From assembly GCF_030682845.1 (NCBI RefSeq), contig NZ_JAUXNK010000077.1:1-63643 (forward strand): a stretch of 63,643 nt of DNA, read 5' to 3'. Shown in pieces: positions 10,207 to 19,430 of the stretch (its first letter is position 1; each line of letters starts with the position of its first letter). Position numbers and translations under genes: made by a program. The notes beneath the pieces were generated by a model that worked only from the letters and a program-made list of their open reading frames with translations, ran no database searches and was not told the origin of the DNA. The stretch is from Methanolobus sp. (GTDB lineage: Archaea > Halobacteriota > Methanosarcinia > Methanosarcinales > Methanosarcinaceae).

Positions 10207-12108
10207 TTAAGTAGACTTATATATATTAATCTTTTGTTTTAGGGTTTCACTTAATATCTTACCATCTACCTTGCCTCTGAACTCGGCCATTACTATGCCC
10301 ATAAGCGGACCAACTGCAGCGGGTCCTTTTTCCCTGACAAAGTCACTGCGATCCTCTATAATCCGGTCTATGAACTTCTCGACGAGAGCGATGTCCATTC
10401 CCCCCATCCCAAGCTGAGAAGCCGCATCTCCGGCGCTAAGGCCAGGCTCCCTGGCAACTACTCTTAATATACTGTCTATGGCCTCTTTAGATATCCCGCC
10501 GTCAGCTACCAGGCTGAATACATCCAGGAAATGACGGTCTTCCAGTTTATCTACCTCCACACCGTCACGCTTGAGTTCCGGAAGCATCCCTGTGAGCGTT
10601 CTCACTACAAGAGTGGCAGTGACACTGGTATTGCCTTCAAAGCGCTGCATCAGTTCCTCGAACAGAGGCAGGTGAGATGAATAAACTATCTTCTCGGACA
10701 GTTCCCTGTGAAGGTTGTACTCCGACTCAAAACGTTTTGCACGTTCTGTCAGGAGTTCGGGTATTCCTATGGATCCAAAATAAGCTGGTGAGATCTCCAC
10801 TTGCGGGACATCGGTCTCGGGATACATTCTTGCAGCTCCGGGGAGCGGTCGCAGGTAGGAACTGTTCCCATCCGGCAGCGCACGGCGGGTTTCCTCCGGC
10901 ACTCCTTCAAGTGTTTCCCTTGCCCTGATAATTACACTCTCCATGGCGCCTCTTGCGCGCTCTTCAAGATCAGCCACCATCACAACAGCATCATTTTCCA
11001 TCGCACCGACAGCCTGCCTCAGCATTCCGACCTCTTCGGCCGTTATGCCGTAATTGGGAAGTTCATCAGTATGGAAGATGCCGCCAACACCTGAGGTCTT
11101 GGCCCTGTCAGAGAACTCTGTCCCTATGCGCCTGCCAGGCTGCACTTCCCTGCCTGTGAATCCTGCAAACCCCGGCAGCATGACTGCAAGTACCTTTCCC
11201 TTTTTCAGTGTGCTCAGGAGGATCTTGGACTTCGTGTCCCTGAAAACGTCAGTAATGTCAAAAACAGTGTTGCATACAGAGGCCCCTCTTGCAAGTAACT
11301 CATCCCTGATGGCAAGCAGGCTGACCTGACGCTGAACTTCGCGCTCAACGATCGTCTCTATCATATCCAGTGCCTGCACACCCTTAAGCTCCACACGGGC
11401 GCCCTTTGCTATGGAGATGTTGACGTCCTGGCGTATGGTACCCAGGCCACGCTTGACCTTTCCTGTGGAGCGCAGCAACATCCCTATCTGCTGTGCAGTT
11501 TCCTTTGCGTGGGCAGGGGATATTATATCGGGTTCCGTACCGATTTCCACCAGCGGGATGCCAAGGCGGTCAAGTGAGTAAATAATAGAGTCGCCCTTAT
11601 CCTCTATCTTCTGGCATGCCTCTTCCTCAAGGCAGAGCACACCGACACCTACCGGTCCTACGGATGTATCTATAACACCATCCTTTGCCAGGAAGGCTGT
11701 CCGCTGGAAGCCAGAAGTATTAGAGCCGTCCACCACGATTTTGCGCATGACATGCACCTGATCCACAGGCCTCATACGCAGGAGCTTGGTGATGCAAAGT
11801 GCAATGTCAAGAGCCTCCTGGTTTACCTTTGTTGGGGGCTCATCGTCATTCTCAACCAGGCAGGTGGTGTCATATCCTTTGTATATATATTTGCGTTTCA
11901 GCTTGGACTGTTCAAGAGCCGCCCGGTCTGTCTCACCCATCTCACTTTCCGTGGGGCGTAAGTAACGGAAGAATTCATAAGTGGATTCACCGAGGTCCCT
12001 TATCAGGGTGGGGCATCTGCAAAAGAGCTTCTGTTTAGAATCAAGCTGCTGATGGATCTCAAGACCGCATTTCAGACCCAGTCCGGCATAATCGAATTTA
12101 TCGCTCAT
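10207..12108 (-). CDS. gatE: Glutamyl-tRNA(Gln) amidotransferase subunit E
   Basis: GatE pairs with GatD to convert Glu-tRNA(Gln) to Gln-tRNA(Gln), the archaeal route to glutaminyl-tRNA. The 633-residue protein begins [20 protein letters not shown] and has the conserved GatB/E core ([19 protein letters not shown]), the inserted AspRS-like domain in the middle ([19 protein letters not shown] region), and the C-terminal helical and YqeY-like tail. The frame is open 14 codons further, but the ATG at 12108 matches the family start and has a GGTGAG ribosome-binding site 7 nt upstream. gatD is not in the window. The gene is divergent from hdrC. Confidence 0.96.
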   Translation of the reverse strand: MSDKFDYAGLGLKCGLEIHQQLDSKQKLFCRCPTLIRDLGESTYEFFRYLRPTESEMGETDRAALEQSKLKRKYIYKGYDTTCLVENDDEPPTKVNQEALDIALCITKLLRMRPVDQVHVMRKIVVDGSNTSGFQRTAFLAKDGVIDTSVGPVGVGVLCLEEEACQKIEDKGDSIIYSLDRLGIPLVEIGTEPDIISPAHAKETAQQIGMLLRSTGKVKRGLGTIRQDVNISIAKGARVELKGVQALDMIETIVEREVQRQVSLLAIRDELLARGASVCNTVFDITDVFRDTKSKILLSTLKKGKVLAVMLPGFAGFTGREVQPGRRIGTEFSDRAKTSGVGGIFHTDELPNYGITAEEVGMLRQAVGAMENDAVVMVADLEERARGAMESVIIRARETLEGVPEETRRALPDGNSSYLRPLPGAARMYPETDVPQVEISPAYFGSIGIPELLTERAKRFESEYNLHRELSEKIVYSSHLPLFEELMQRFEGNTSVTATLVVRTLTGMLPELKRDGVEVDKLEDRHFLDVFSLVADGGISKEAIDSILRVVAREPGLSAGDAASQLGMGGMDIALVEKFIDRIIEDRSDFVREKGPAAVGPLMGIVMAEFRGKVDGKILSETLKQKINIYKST

Positions 12109-12575
12109 GAATAATCTCACCAAATAATTTTCGCATAGACGTCGGTTCACTCATCAAACAGCCTCAGGATGTATAAAGGTATTGTTCGTCGGCATGACTT
12201 CCAAAAACCCACATATAAAGCCTGAATGAGAATAATCGAAAGGTTTATCGTATACAATCATTTACAATCCATTGGTTATTCTGCTATGTACAAAGGTAGC
12301 GATAACTATTGCACTTATAGTATCAATTCCTCACTACATGCATCTGTAGGCAGATGCATTTAAGAGTTCAGGGCATAGTGATATTTAGTGTAAATCGCCA
12401 AAAATCATGTAAGTTGTTTTGCTCACTTGGGTCATGCTTTCCTCATCTAATATGTTCTAAAGTGAAGGATTGTAAGAATCATTCATGATAGATGCGAAGC
12501 GTTTATAAGGGATAATCATGTACAATATCTTGTTGAAAGACTAATTATTAATCATTATGGATAGGAGTTTGCAAG
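12109..12575. promoter_or_regulatory. Divergent gatE/hdrC intergenic region with inverted repeat
   Basis: About 470 bp without a gene. It holds a perfect 9-bp inverted repeat with a 4-nt spacer at 12338-12359 (ATGCATCTG/CAGATGCAT), a TATA-like GTTTATAAG at 12501-12509, and a ribosome-binding site GGATAGGAG at about 12561-12569 before hdrC. If transcription starts about 25 nt after the TATA box the hdrC leader is about 45 nt. The inverted repeat is about 140 bp upstream of the TATA box, so it could be a distant operator or the terminator of a short transcript. Confidence 0.5.
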
Positions 12576-13043
12576 ATGTCATCAAATATCGAACGCTGCT
12601 ACCAATGTGGTCAATGCACAGCCGCCTGTCCCATGGCTGAGCAGGAACAGGCATACAAGATCCGCAGGTTCCTGCAGATGGAAAAGCTTGGCCTCAAAAG
12701 TGAGGAGCCAATGGACATTCCATTCATATTTTACTGCACGACCTGCTACAAGTGCCAGGATAATTGTCCACAGGGTGTAAAAATAGTTGATGGGCTGCTC
12801 AGTATCAGGGAAGCTGCAGTTCGAGATGGCAATATACTGCCTGCTCACAGGAAGATCGGACAGATGCTGATGGATAGCGGCCACGCAGTTCCAGGTAATG
12901 AGGAAGGAAAAAAGAGGCGTCTGCAACTGGGTCTTAATGAAATACCGCCCACAGTGGCAAGTTCCGAAAAACAGCTGAACGATATAAAGATACTGTTGAA
13001 TCTCTCCGGTTTTGACCAGATAGTTGCTGAGGAGAAGGCATGA
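12576..13043 (+). CDS. hdrC: Heterodisulfide reductase subunit C (cytosolic type)
   Basis: HdrC is the small Fe-S protein that passes electrons from HdrA to the HdrB active site, where CoM-S-S-CoB is reduced. The 155-residue product shows both 4Fe-4S motifs, CYQCGQCTAACP near residue 8 and CTTCYKCQDNCP near residue 53, and matches the length of stand-alone HdrC. It starts 8 bp or so after a GGATAGGAG site, and its last codons overlap the hdrB ATG (ATGA junction), so C and B are coupled. It heads a seven-gene plus-strand run. This is the soluble HdrABC type, not the membrane HdrDE of cytochrome-containing methanogens. Confidence 0.94.
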   Translation: MSSNIERCYQCGQCTAACPMAEQEQAYKIRRFLQMEKLGLKSEEPMDIPFIFYCTTCYKCQDNCPQGVKIVDGLLSIREAAVRDGNILPAHRKIGQMLMDSGHAVPGNEEGKKRRLQLGLNEIPPTVASSEKQLNDIKILLNLSGFDQIVAEEKA

Positions 13044-13957
13044 CAGAACTCTCCCTGTTCCTGGGCTGTGTTGCTCCTAACAGATACCCGGGAATAGAAG
13101 TTGCTGCCAAGAAAGTATTCTCAACACTGGGTGTCGGTCTCGCTGACCTTGACGGAGCGTCATGCTGCCCTGCGCCGGGAGTATTCCGGTCTCTTGACAA
13201 GCTCACCTGGCTTACACTGGCTTCAAGGAACATCACACTATCCGAAAAAAAAAGCGATGACATCCTTACTATCTGCAACGGCTGTTTCAGTACGCTTAAA
13301 GACGCTAACGATATGCTCAAAGAAGATCCTGCTTTGAAAAAAGATGTCAACTCAAAGCTTGCAGAGATCGGACATGAATTCAGAGGCACTCAGGATGTAA
13401 GGCATGTCGTTGAATATCTCTATCAGGAGATAGGAGTCGACAAGGTAAGGGAAGCTGTTACAAAGCCTCTGAACCTCAGAGTCGCTGTACATTACGGCTG
13501 CCATCTTATTCACCCTTTAAAGGATTCAAAGCTCGGACTCGCCGGCAAACCTACGTTCTTTGATGAACTTGTAGAAGCAACCGGAGCCATCAGTGTTGAT
13601 TACGAGGATAAGATGAGTTGTTGCGGTGCCGGCGGAGGAGCCAGGACCGCAATCCTTGATGCGACGCTGAAGATAGCAAACAAAAAACTTGAGCACATGA
13701 CTGAGGCAGGTGCCGACTGCATCGTTGACGCATGCCCGTTCTGTCACCTTCAGTTCGATGTGGGGCAGGCAGAGATCAACCATAAGTTCGCAAAGAACTA
13801 CAACCTGCCGGTTTTGCATTATACGCAGCTTCTTGGACTTGCCATGGGCTTTTCACCAGAAGAGCTGGGAATAGCAATGAACATTGTGGATACTTCCAGG
13901 TTCATCGAAAAGGTAAAGATGGATACCTCTGAGAACGAAGTATGCACTATCGTGTGA
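13040..13957 (+). CDS. hdrB: Heterodisulfide reductase subunit B (cytosolic type)
   Basis: HdrB carries the noncubane 4Fe-4S clusters that reduce CoM-S-S-CoB. The 305-residue protein has two CCG domains: the first with CCPAPG near residue 52 and CNGCF near residue 80, the second with YGCHLIHP, CCGAGGG and CPFCHLQF between about residues 155 and 240. Both sets of cysteines are complete. It overlaps hdrC by 4 bp. A gap of about 150 bp with an AT-rich TATA-like run (ggtatattttaa near 13985) separates it from hdrA, so a secondary promoter there is possible. Its length and motif order fit HdrB of HdrABC rather than HdrD, which fuses C and B. Confidence 0.95.
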   Translation: MTELSLFLGCVAPNRYPGIEVAAKKVFSTLGVGLADLDGASCCPAPGVFRSLDKLTWLTLASRNITLSEKKSDDILTICNGCFSTLKDANDMLKEDPALKKDVNSKLAEIGHEFRGTQDVRHVVEYLYQEIGVDKVREAVTKPLNLRVAVHYGCHLIHPLKDSKLGLAGKPTFFDELVEATGAISVDYEDKMSCCGAGGGARTAILDATLKIANKKLEHMTEAGADCIVDACPFCHLQFDVGQAEINHKFAKNYNLPVLHYTQLLGLAMGFSPEELGIAMNIVDTSRFIEKVKMDTSENEVCTIV

Positions 13958-14111
13958 TCTTGCAGATACATGGTGCTTTTCGAACTGGTATATTTTAACT
14001 CAAAATACTCTTCACTCATAGAGATATCTACAAAAACACAGCCTTGTGCCGGTAAACATGCTTTTATATGATTACCCAGGTTATGCTATCGGATCAGCCC
14101 GGAGAAGAAAT

Positions 14112-16097
14112 ATGGTCAAAGAAAGTTCGGTTAAAGAAACTGAAGCAGCAGACACCCCCAGAATAGGGGTTTTTGTATGCGAGTGCGGTGTGAATATAGG
14201 TGGTGTTGTGAACTGCCGGGCTGTGGCCGATTATGCTTCCACATTGCCCAATGTGGCCACCTCCGTGGTCAACAAGTATGCATGTAGTGATGCAGGGCAG
14301 TCGGAGATAAAACAGGCTATAAAGGACCATGATCTTAACCGTGTCCTTGTGGCCTCATGTACGCCCAAGACACATGAACCTATCTTCAGGGCATGTGTAG
14401 AGGAAGGCGGCCTGAACCCTTACCTCTTTGAATTCGTCAACATAAGGGAACACTGCAGCTGGATACACATGCAGGACAAGGAGAATGCTACAAAGAAGGC
14501 GAGTGAGCTGGTGCGCATGGGCGTTTCCAGGGCGCAACTTCTGGAACCGCTCCAATCCACTGTGGTTCCTGTCACGAACAAGGCACTTGTTATCGGAGCA
14601 GGTGTTGCAGGTATGCAGGCAGCCCTGGACATTGCTGATATGGGTTACAAGGTCTATCTGGTCGAAAAGAACCCATCCATCGGCGGCAAGATGGCGCAGC
14701 TTGACAAGACCTTCCCCACAAATGATTGCAGTATATGTATACTTGGCCCGAAGATGGTGGAAGTGTCAAGGAACAGGAATATCCAGCTTATGACCTATTC
14801 CGAAGTGGAGGAAGTGGAAGGCTACGTAGGTAACTTCAGGGCGAGGGTCAGGCACAAGTCCCGTTTTGTCGATGTCACTACCTGCACTGGCTGTGGGTCA
14901 TGCGTTCAGAAATGTCCGATAGAGGTACCGGACTTTGAATTCAATGAAGGTATCGGCACCCGCAAAGCCATCTATGTACCGTTTCCCCAGGCAGTACCAC
15001 TCCGGGCTGTTGTGGACAGGTCCGTCTGCATAGACTGCGGTGCCTGCATCAAAGCATGTCAGAGCCATTCTATCAAAATGGAGCAGGAGGAAACATTCTC
15101 CGATCTGGAAGTAGGTGTGATAGTCGTAACCACCGGATACGATATATACGACCCAGAGCCAGCAAACGACTTCGGATATGGGATATATGATAATGTTATC
15201 ACCGGGATGGAGCTTGAGCGTCTGCTCAACGCCAGCGGACCCACAATGGGCAAGCTGGTGAGGCCCAGTGACGTCAAGCCTCCAAAGCGCGTAGGCTTTA
15301 TCCAGTGCGTGGGCAGCAGGGACAAGAAGCGCAACAGGTATTGTTCCGGATTCTGTTGCATGTATGCATTGAAGGACGCCCAGCTTATAAAAGAAAAATA
15401 TCCTGATTCTGAAGTGTATATCATGTACATGGATATCCGGGCACCTTTCAGGAACTATGAAGAGTTCTATGACCGGGCCAGGGACATGGGTATCAAATTC
15501 ATCCGCGGAAAACCCGGGAAGGTGAGCGAGGATAGGGATAACAGTGTCATTGTCCGCGTGGAGGACACGCTGACAAACAATATCTACAACCTTGAGCTCG
15601 ACCTGCTCGTGCTTAGTGTGGGAGCCGTGGCAAGCGAAAGTTCTGAGCGTGTCAGGCAGTTGCTTAAGGTCAGCAGGGCAGCCGACGGATTTATGATGGA
15701 AGCACATCCCAAGCTAAAACCCGTTGACACAACACTTGACGGTATATTCATAGGCGGTGTGACCCAGGGACCTAAGGACATACCTTACTCAGTATCCCAG
15801 GGAAGTGCCTGTGCCGCCCGTGCAACACGATATCTTGCCCAGGGTAAAGCAACCACTGAAGGAATCACTGTGGAAGTTGATGAGGATATCTGCGTCGGGT
15901 GCGGAATATGTGTGCCTATGTGTCCTTTCCAGGCGTTGTCGCTTGCAGATGGAAAATTGGCAATTATCAAAGCACTTTGTAAGGGGTGCGGAACCTGCGC
16001 CGTGGCATGCCCCACGGGAGCGCTGCAGCAGAGCCACTTCAAGAACCAGCAGTTGTTTGCCCAGGTCAGGAGTGTTTTCACATTTGAGGGAGAATAA
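14112..16097 (+). CDS. hdrA: Heterodisulfide reductase subunit A
   Basis: HdrA holds the bifurcating FAD and several 4Fe-4S clusters. From the ATG at 14112 ([14 protein letters not shown]) it has 661 residues; the frame is open 22 codons upstream, but GGAGAAG precedes this ATG and homologues begin close to the [14 protein letters not shown] block. Visible parts: the N-terminal CxCG element, the FAD-binding [18 protein letters not shown] followed by [20 protein letters not shown], an inserted ferredoxin pair ([23 protein letters not shown]) and a C-terminal ferredoxin pair ([24 protein letters not shown]). Unlike the hdrA2 product in this window it has no fused MvhD; a separate mvhD follows 2 bp later. 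Confidence 0.94.
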   Translation: MVKESSVKETEAADTPRIGVFVCECGVNIGGVVNCRAVADYASTLPNVATSVVNKYACSDAGQSEIKQAIKDHDLNRVLVASCTPKTHEPIFRACVEEGGLNPYLFEFVNIREHCSWIHMQDKENATKKASELVRMGVSRAQLLEPLQSTVVPVTNKALVIGAGVAGMQAALDIADMGYKVYLVEKNPSIGGKMAQLDKTFPTNDCSICILGPKMVEVSRNRNIQLMTYSEVEEVEGYVGNFRARVRHKSRFVDVTTCTGCGSCVQKCPIEVPDFEFNEGIGTRKAIYVPFPQAVPLRAVVDRSVCIDCGACIKACQSHSIKMEQEETFSDLEVGVIVVTTGYDIYDPEPANDFGYGIYDNVITGMELERLLNASGPTMGKLVRPSDVKPPKRVGFIQCVGSRDKKRNRYCSGFCCMYALKDAQLIKEKYPDSEVYIMYMDIRAPFRNYEEFYDRARDMGIKFIRGKPGKVSEDRDNSVIVRVEDTLTNNIYNLELDLLVLSVGAVASESSERVRQLLKVSRAADGFMMEAHPKLKPVDTTLDGIFIGGVTQGPKDIPYSVSQGSACAARATRYLAQGKATTEGITVEVDEDICVGCGICVPMCPFQALSLADGKLAIIKALCKGCGTCAVACPTGALQQSHFKNQQLFAQVRSVFTFEGE

Positions 16098-16099
16098 AA

Positions 16100-16528
16100 A
16101 TGGCAGGAACAGAATGGGAACCAAAGATAGTGGCTTTCTGCTGCAACTGGTGCAGTTACGGAGGCGCGGATACGGCAGGCATGGGAAGGTTCCAGCAACC
16201 CTCTTCCCTGAGGATCATCAGGGTGATGTGTTCAGGGCGTATTGACCCTATGCATGTTTTCAATGCTTTTCTTGAAGGAGCTGATGCCGTACTTGTGACC
16301 GGATGTCACCTTGGCGACTGCCATTACGTTAACGGCAACTACAAAGCCCAGGTCAGGTACCAGTTCCTCGAAGAGATGGTCAGGGAGCTTGGGCTTGAGC
16401 CTGAAAGACTCCAGCTCAACTGGATAAGCGCCAGTGAAGGAGAAAAGTTTGCAAATTTCATAAGGGATGTCACTGCGCAGATAAAGCAACTGGGCCCGAG
16501 CCCTCTGAAGCCCGAAGGAGTGAACTAG
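16100..16528 (+). CDS. mvhD: MvhD-like electron-transfer subunit (hydrogenase delta family)
   Basis: MvhD is the 2Fe-2S protein linking an electron-input module (hydrogenase, formate dehydrogenase or F420 dehydrogenase) to HdrA. The 142-residue product has the family cysteines in [16 protein letters not shown], the VMCSGRIDP block, and GCHLGDCHY, and a typical length. It begins 2 bp after hdrA and ends flush against the next ATG. The same domain is fused to the C-terminus of HdrA2 at 24.6-27.0 kb, so the window holds both arrangements. Confidence 0.93.
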   Translation: MAGTEWEPKIVAFCCNWCSYGGADTAGMGRFQQPSSLRIIRVMCSGRIDPMHVFNAFLEGADAVLVTGCHLGDCHYVNGNYKAQVRYQFLEEMVRELGLEPERLQLNWISASEGEKFANFIRDVTAQIKQLGPSPLKPEGVN

Positions 16529-17680
16529 ATGGTTGGAATTGGAGACAAGCTGCTTGGCTATGCTACTAACCCGGATGTCCGCAACAGGGGCGCATCAGGA
16601 GGACTTGTCACTGCCGTACTGGCTGCGGCTCTTGAAAAGGGCATGGTTGAGGGTGTGGTCGTGCTAAAACGTATAGATGAATATGAAGCGATACCGGTTA
16701 TCACAGATGATGTGCAGGAGGTACTTGCTTCCGGAGGCAGTATGCATGCAGTGCCCGTGAACCTGACAAAGCACGCTGTGGGCAGGAAGATAGCCATGCC
16801 AGGCAAACCCTGTGATGTCAGGGGTGTCATCGAGCAGGCTAAGCGTAACGGTGTTGACCTTGAGAACACCTACATCGTAGGACTTAACTGCGGAGGGTCC
16901 ATGCATCCCGTGGTCACCAGGGAGATGCTCATCAGGATGTATGAGATCGACCCGGAAGATGTCGTAGGCGAGGAGATCGAAAAGGGCAAGCTCATTTTCA
17001 AAACAAAGGATGGAGAAGAGAAGGCCATATCCATTGATGAGCTCGAGGAAGCCGGATATGGAAGACGTGAGAACTGCCGTTATTGCACAATTAAGATACC
17101 AACGAATGCCGATCTGGCATGTGGTAACTGGGGTGTCATCGGGGAGCTGGCTGGAAGTGCCACTTTCTGCGAAGTAATGAACGAGAAGGGCAAGCGCCTT
17201 CTTGATAATGCTATTGAGGCCGGGTTTATTGAGGTGCAGCCTGCGGACGAGAAATCCATAGCCATCAGGAATAAAGTCAACAGTGCTATGCTTAAGCTCG
17301 GAGATGAATGGAAAGGAAGGCTCCTTACTGAGATCCATGACCAGGAGCGCCTCACTTACTATATAGAGCAGTTCGCAGACTGTATCGATTGTGGCGCCTG
17401 CAGGGAGGTCTGCCCTGTATGCACGTGCGGTGAGGACTCAAAATGCACCATGTTCCATAGTCTCGCGGATAATTATAAGATGAGCATGTATCACATGGTA
17501 CGCCTTCTCCATTTATCTGACAGCTGTATCGGGTGTGGACAGTGTTCTGATATCTGTCCAGTAGATATTCCCGTCACAACTATTTTCAGGCGCTTTGCAG
17601 ACCCTGCCCAGAAGAAGCGAGATTATTCGCCTGGCATGGATCTCCAGAGACCGCCCTTCCTGGAGTTGATGCTGAAATGA
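16529..17680 (+). CDS. F420 dehydrogenase beta subunit (FrhB/FdhB/FpoF family)
   Basis: The 383-residue protein belongs to the coenzyme F420 hydrogenase/dehydrogenase beta family, which binds FAD and exchanges hydride with F420. Signs are the N-terminal [18 protein letters not shown] block, [26 protein letters not shown], and the Fe-S element [21 protein letters not shown]; the C-terminal part adds ferredoxin motifs [12 protein letters not shown] and [12 protein letters not shown]. The order beside MvhD and a FdhA-like gene resembles FdhB of hydrogenotrophs. In this context it most plausibly feeds electrons from F420H2 to MvhD and HdrA. It abuts mvhD and overlaps the next gene by 4 bp. Confidence 0.88.
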   Translation: MVGIGDKLLGYATNPDVRNRGASGGLVTAVLAAALEKGMVEGVVVLKRIDEYEAIPVITDDVQEVLASGGSMHAVPVNLTKHAVGRKIAMPGKPCDVRGVIEQAKRNGVDLENTYIVGLNCGGSMHPVVTREMLIRMYEIDPEDVVGEEIEKGKLIFKTKDGEEKAISIDELEEAGYGRRENCRYCTIKIPTNADLACGNWGVIGELAGSATFCEVMNEKGKRLLDNAIEAGFIEVQPADEKSIAIRNKVNSAMLKLGDEWKGRLLTEIHDQERLTYYIEQFADCIDCGACREVCPVCTCGEDSKCTMFHSLADNYKMSMYHMVRLLHLSDSCIGCGQCSDICPVDIPVTTIFRRFADPAQKKRDYSPGMDLQRPPFLELMLK

Positions 17681-19137
17681 AGGAAACTATCTACCAGACA
17701 GTGTGCCCCGGCTGTGGCATTGGCTGCGGCCTCTACATCAGGGAAAATGGCAATGGCTCCGTAAGCATCGACTTTTTGAAGAGCAGCCCGGTGAACCTAG
17801 GAAAACTCTGCAGATTCGGAATGAAGCTGCCTTATTACTACTCCAGGCCTGCCTCAAGCAAAACTGAAGGCGTGGTATCCGGCGCTGAAGAAGCTGTCAA
17901 GGCAGCGGCTTCAAGGCTTAAAAATGCCGGAAAAATTGCCATGCTCTCTGCAGGCAACACTACCTGCGAAGAGCATATAGCATTCACAAGGCTCGCAGAG
18001 ACCCTGGGTACTGTGGTACACACCGGCATTCCTGTCTACCAGGAACTTCCTTCAGAGTGCCACCCCCATCTCGAAGGCATGCCATTGGCTGAAATAGAGA
18101 ATGCGGAGAAGATTGTACTATTCATAGATCCCTATGTGCAATATCCACTGCTTGTCAGGAGACTGCTGGTTGCCAGGCGAAACGGTGCACACATCATATC
18201 AGCAGGCACAAAAGAACTGCATCTTGCGCATGAGAACAGGGATCTCTCACCGGAACAGTACGCAGAACTGGAACTTGACAGTAACTCGGTCATTATCGCT
18301 GATGTGCATCCGCATACAGAGTCCTGTCATACGAAGCAGCTGCTCAACCTTGCACTTGAGACCGGAGCAAGGATACACTTTATGAAACCTTTCATAAACA
18401 GCGAAGGCGCCAACAGGCTCGCAAGGGACAAGGCCGGAATGATGGGTATCTCACATATCATGGATGAGATTGAAAAAGGGGACATCAAGACCCTCTTCCT
18501 GCTTGATAGTGACCCTCTGGAGATGATGCCGGATTCTGATAGGACAGCAAATGCGCTGAATAAACTTGACAATCTTATCGTGATAAGCTCAAGGGACAGC
18601 CCAATCACTGAAATTGCAAATGTGGTGATAGCCACTGAACCTCTATATCGCAAAAGAGGCACCTTCATCAACGCCGAAGGGAAACTCCGGGAGAACAGCG
18701 GGCAGGAAGTTGCCGGCATAGATGCAATGTCCCTGTTGAGCAGAGAACTGGGATCAGAGGGCTTTGAGTACAGGCAGATGCACGGGTACCTGCATGAAAG
18801 GATGATAGAGACCCTGGCTAATGAGAACAGGAAGCCTGAGTATGGAATAATGCAATGTGCTCCTGTACAGCACAATGGTGCATGCATATTGAAATACCTG
18901 TTTAACCCCTTCATGTGGGCTAACCAACCAGATGACAATGATTTCGTGCTCCTTAACATGAATATGGTCAGGAGTCTGAAACTCAGGAAAGGTGGCATGG
19001 TCAGGCTGGATTCTGAGAAAGGAAGCATGAAAATGCGGTATCGTGTGGAAAGGGTGCCTGATGGCATGATTTTGACTGCCAGGAAACTGCAGGTAGCAAC
19101 AGGAACGAACACAACTGTCAAAGTGGAGGGATGCTGA
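17677..19137 (+). CDS. Molybdopterin oxidoreductase-like subunit (FdhA/FwdB-like), Mo ligand not seen
   Basis: The 486-residue product resembles formate dehydrogenase alpha or FwdB in outline. It starts with a 4Fe-4S motif (CPGCGIGC at residues 10-17, then KLCRFGMK), has the fold-core stretches IVLFIDPYVQYP and LFLLDSDPLEMM, the ITEIANVVIATEPLYRKRGTF block, and a C-terminal dinucleotide-binding-like domain (LRKGGMVRLDSEKG). FdhA is usually about 680 residues, so this is short. Where a Cys or Sec ligand to Mo/W would be expected, after the SAGNTTCEEHIAF segment, the sequence reads HTGIPVYQELP with no Cys in the usual context. It may be a structural or electron-relay subunit, as NuoG is, rather than a formate dehydrogenase. 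It overlaps its neighbours at both ends. Confidence 0.75.
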   Translation: MKETIYQTVCPGCGIGCGLYIRENGNGSVSIDFLKSSPVNLGKLCRFGMKLPYYYSRPASSKTEGVVSGAEEAVKAAASRLKNAGKIAMLSAGNTTCEEHIAFTRLAETLGTVVHTGIPVYQELPSECHPHLEGMPLAEIENAEKIVLFIDPYVQYPLLVRRLLVARRNGAHIISAGTKELHLAHENRDLSPEQYAELELDSNSVIIADVHPHTESCHTKQLLNLALETGARIHFMKPFINSEGANRLARDKAGMMGISHIMDEIEKGDIKTLFLLDSDPLEMMPDSDRTANALNKLDNLIVISSRDSPITEIANVVIATEPLYRKRGTFINAEGKLRENSGQEVAGIDAMSLLSRELGSEGFEYRQMHGYLHERMIETLANENRKPEYGIMQCAPVQHNGACILKYLFNPFMWANQPDDNDFVLLNMNMVRSLKLRKGGMVRLDSEKGSMKMRYRVERVPDGMILTARKLQVATGTNTTVKVEGC

Positions 19138-19325
19138 TGATCGAACTTGATAAGGAGCAGCAGAAAGCCTTTGTCGATGAGATGATGGAATCTAACAAAC
19201 TCAAGGGTGCATCCAAGAAAAAGCTCATTGTATTCCTGGCCGAGCGCTATAACTGGGACAAACAGAAAGTCCAGCACAGGCTAAGGAGAGCGACGCTGGC
19301 TCAAAGATATGCGGAAAGCCACTGA
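19131..19325 (+). CDS. Small basic helical protein at the end of the hdr operon
   Basis: This 64-residue protein is not recognised. It is rich in Lys, Arg and Glu and predicted helical (FVDEMMESNKLKGASKK, then HRLRRATLAQRYAESH), with no cysteines, so it is not an Fe-S carrier. Its ATG overlaps the end of the molybdopterin-like gene (7 bp), which argues that it is translated with the complex; a second ATG two codons in is equally possible. It could be an assembly factor or small subunit, but nothing in the sequence decides this. An AT-rich, gene-free 105 bp then separates it from the next operon. Confidence 0.6.
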   Translation: MLMIELDKEQQKAFVDEMMESNKLKGASKKKLIVFLAERYNWDKQKVQHRLRRATLAQRYAESH

Positions 19326-19400
19326 TATTAAGTTTGTTATATGTGTAATAGATATTGGTATAAAAAAATTAAATTTATTACATCATTAAAAACTGAATAA

Positions 19401-19430
19401 CATATATATCAATAAACCTATCTCTTTTCT
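19401..19430 (+). promoter_or_regulatory. TATA box for eanB operon; probably leaderless mRNA
   Basis: An AT-rich run with TATATAT at 19403-19408 lies 23-28 nt before the eanB ATG, the normal distance from TATA box to transcription start in archaea. No Shine-Dalgarno-like sequence is present in the intervening CAATAAACCTATCTCTTTTCT, so the message may begin at or near the start codon. Confidence 0.55.

Noticed and set aside
14898-15707. Minus-strand frame of 269 codons opposite hdrA
   Set aside because: It is covered by a clear hdrA reading with intact Fe-S motifs; the opposite frame has no domain.
18327-19277. Minus-strand frame of 316 codons opposite the molybdopterin-like gene
   Set aside because: Shadow frame; the plus strand shows Fe-S motif and operon overlaps.
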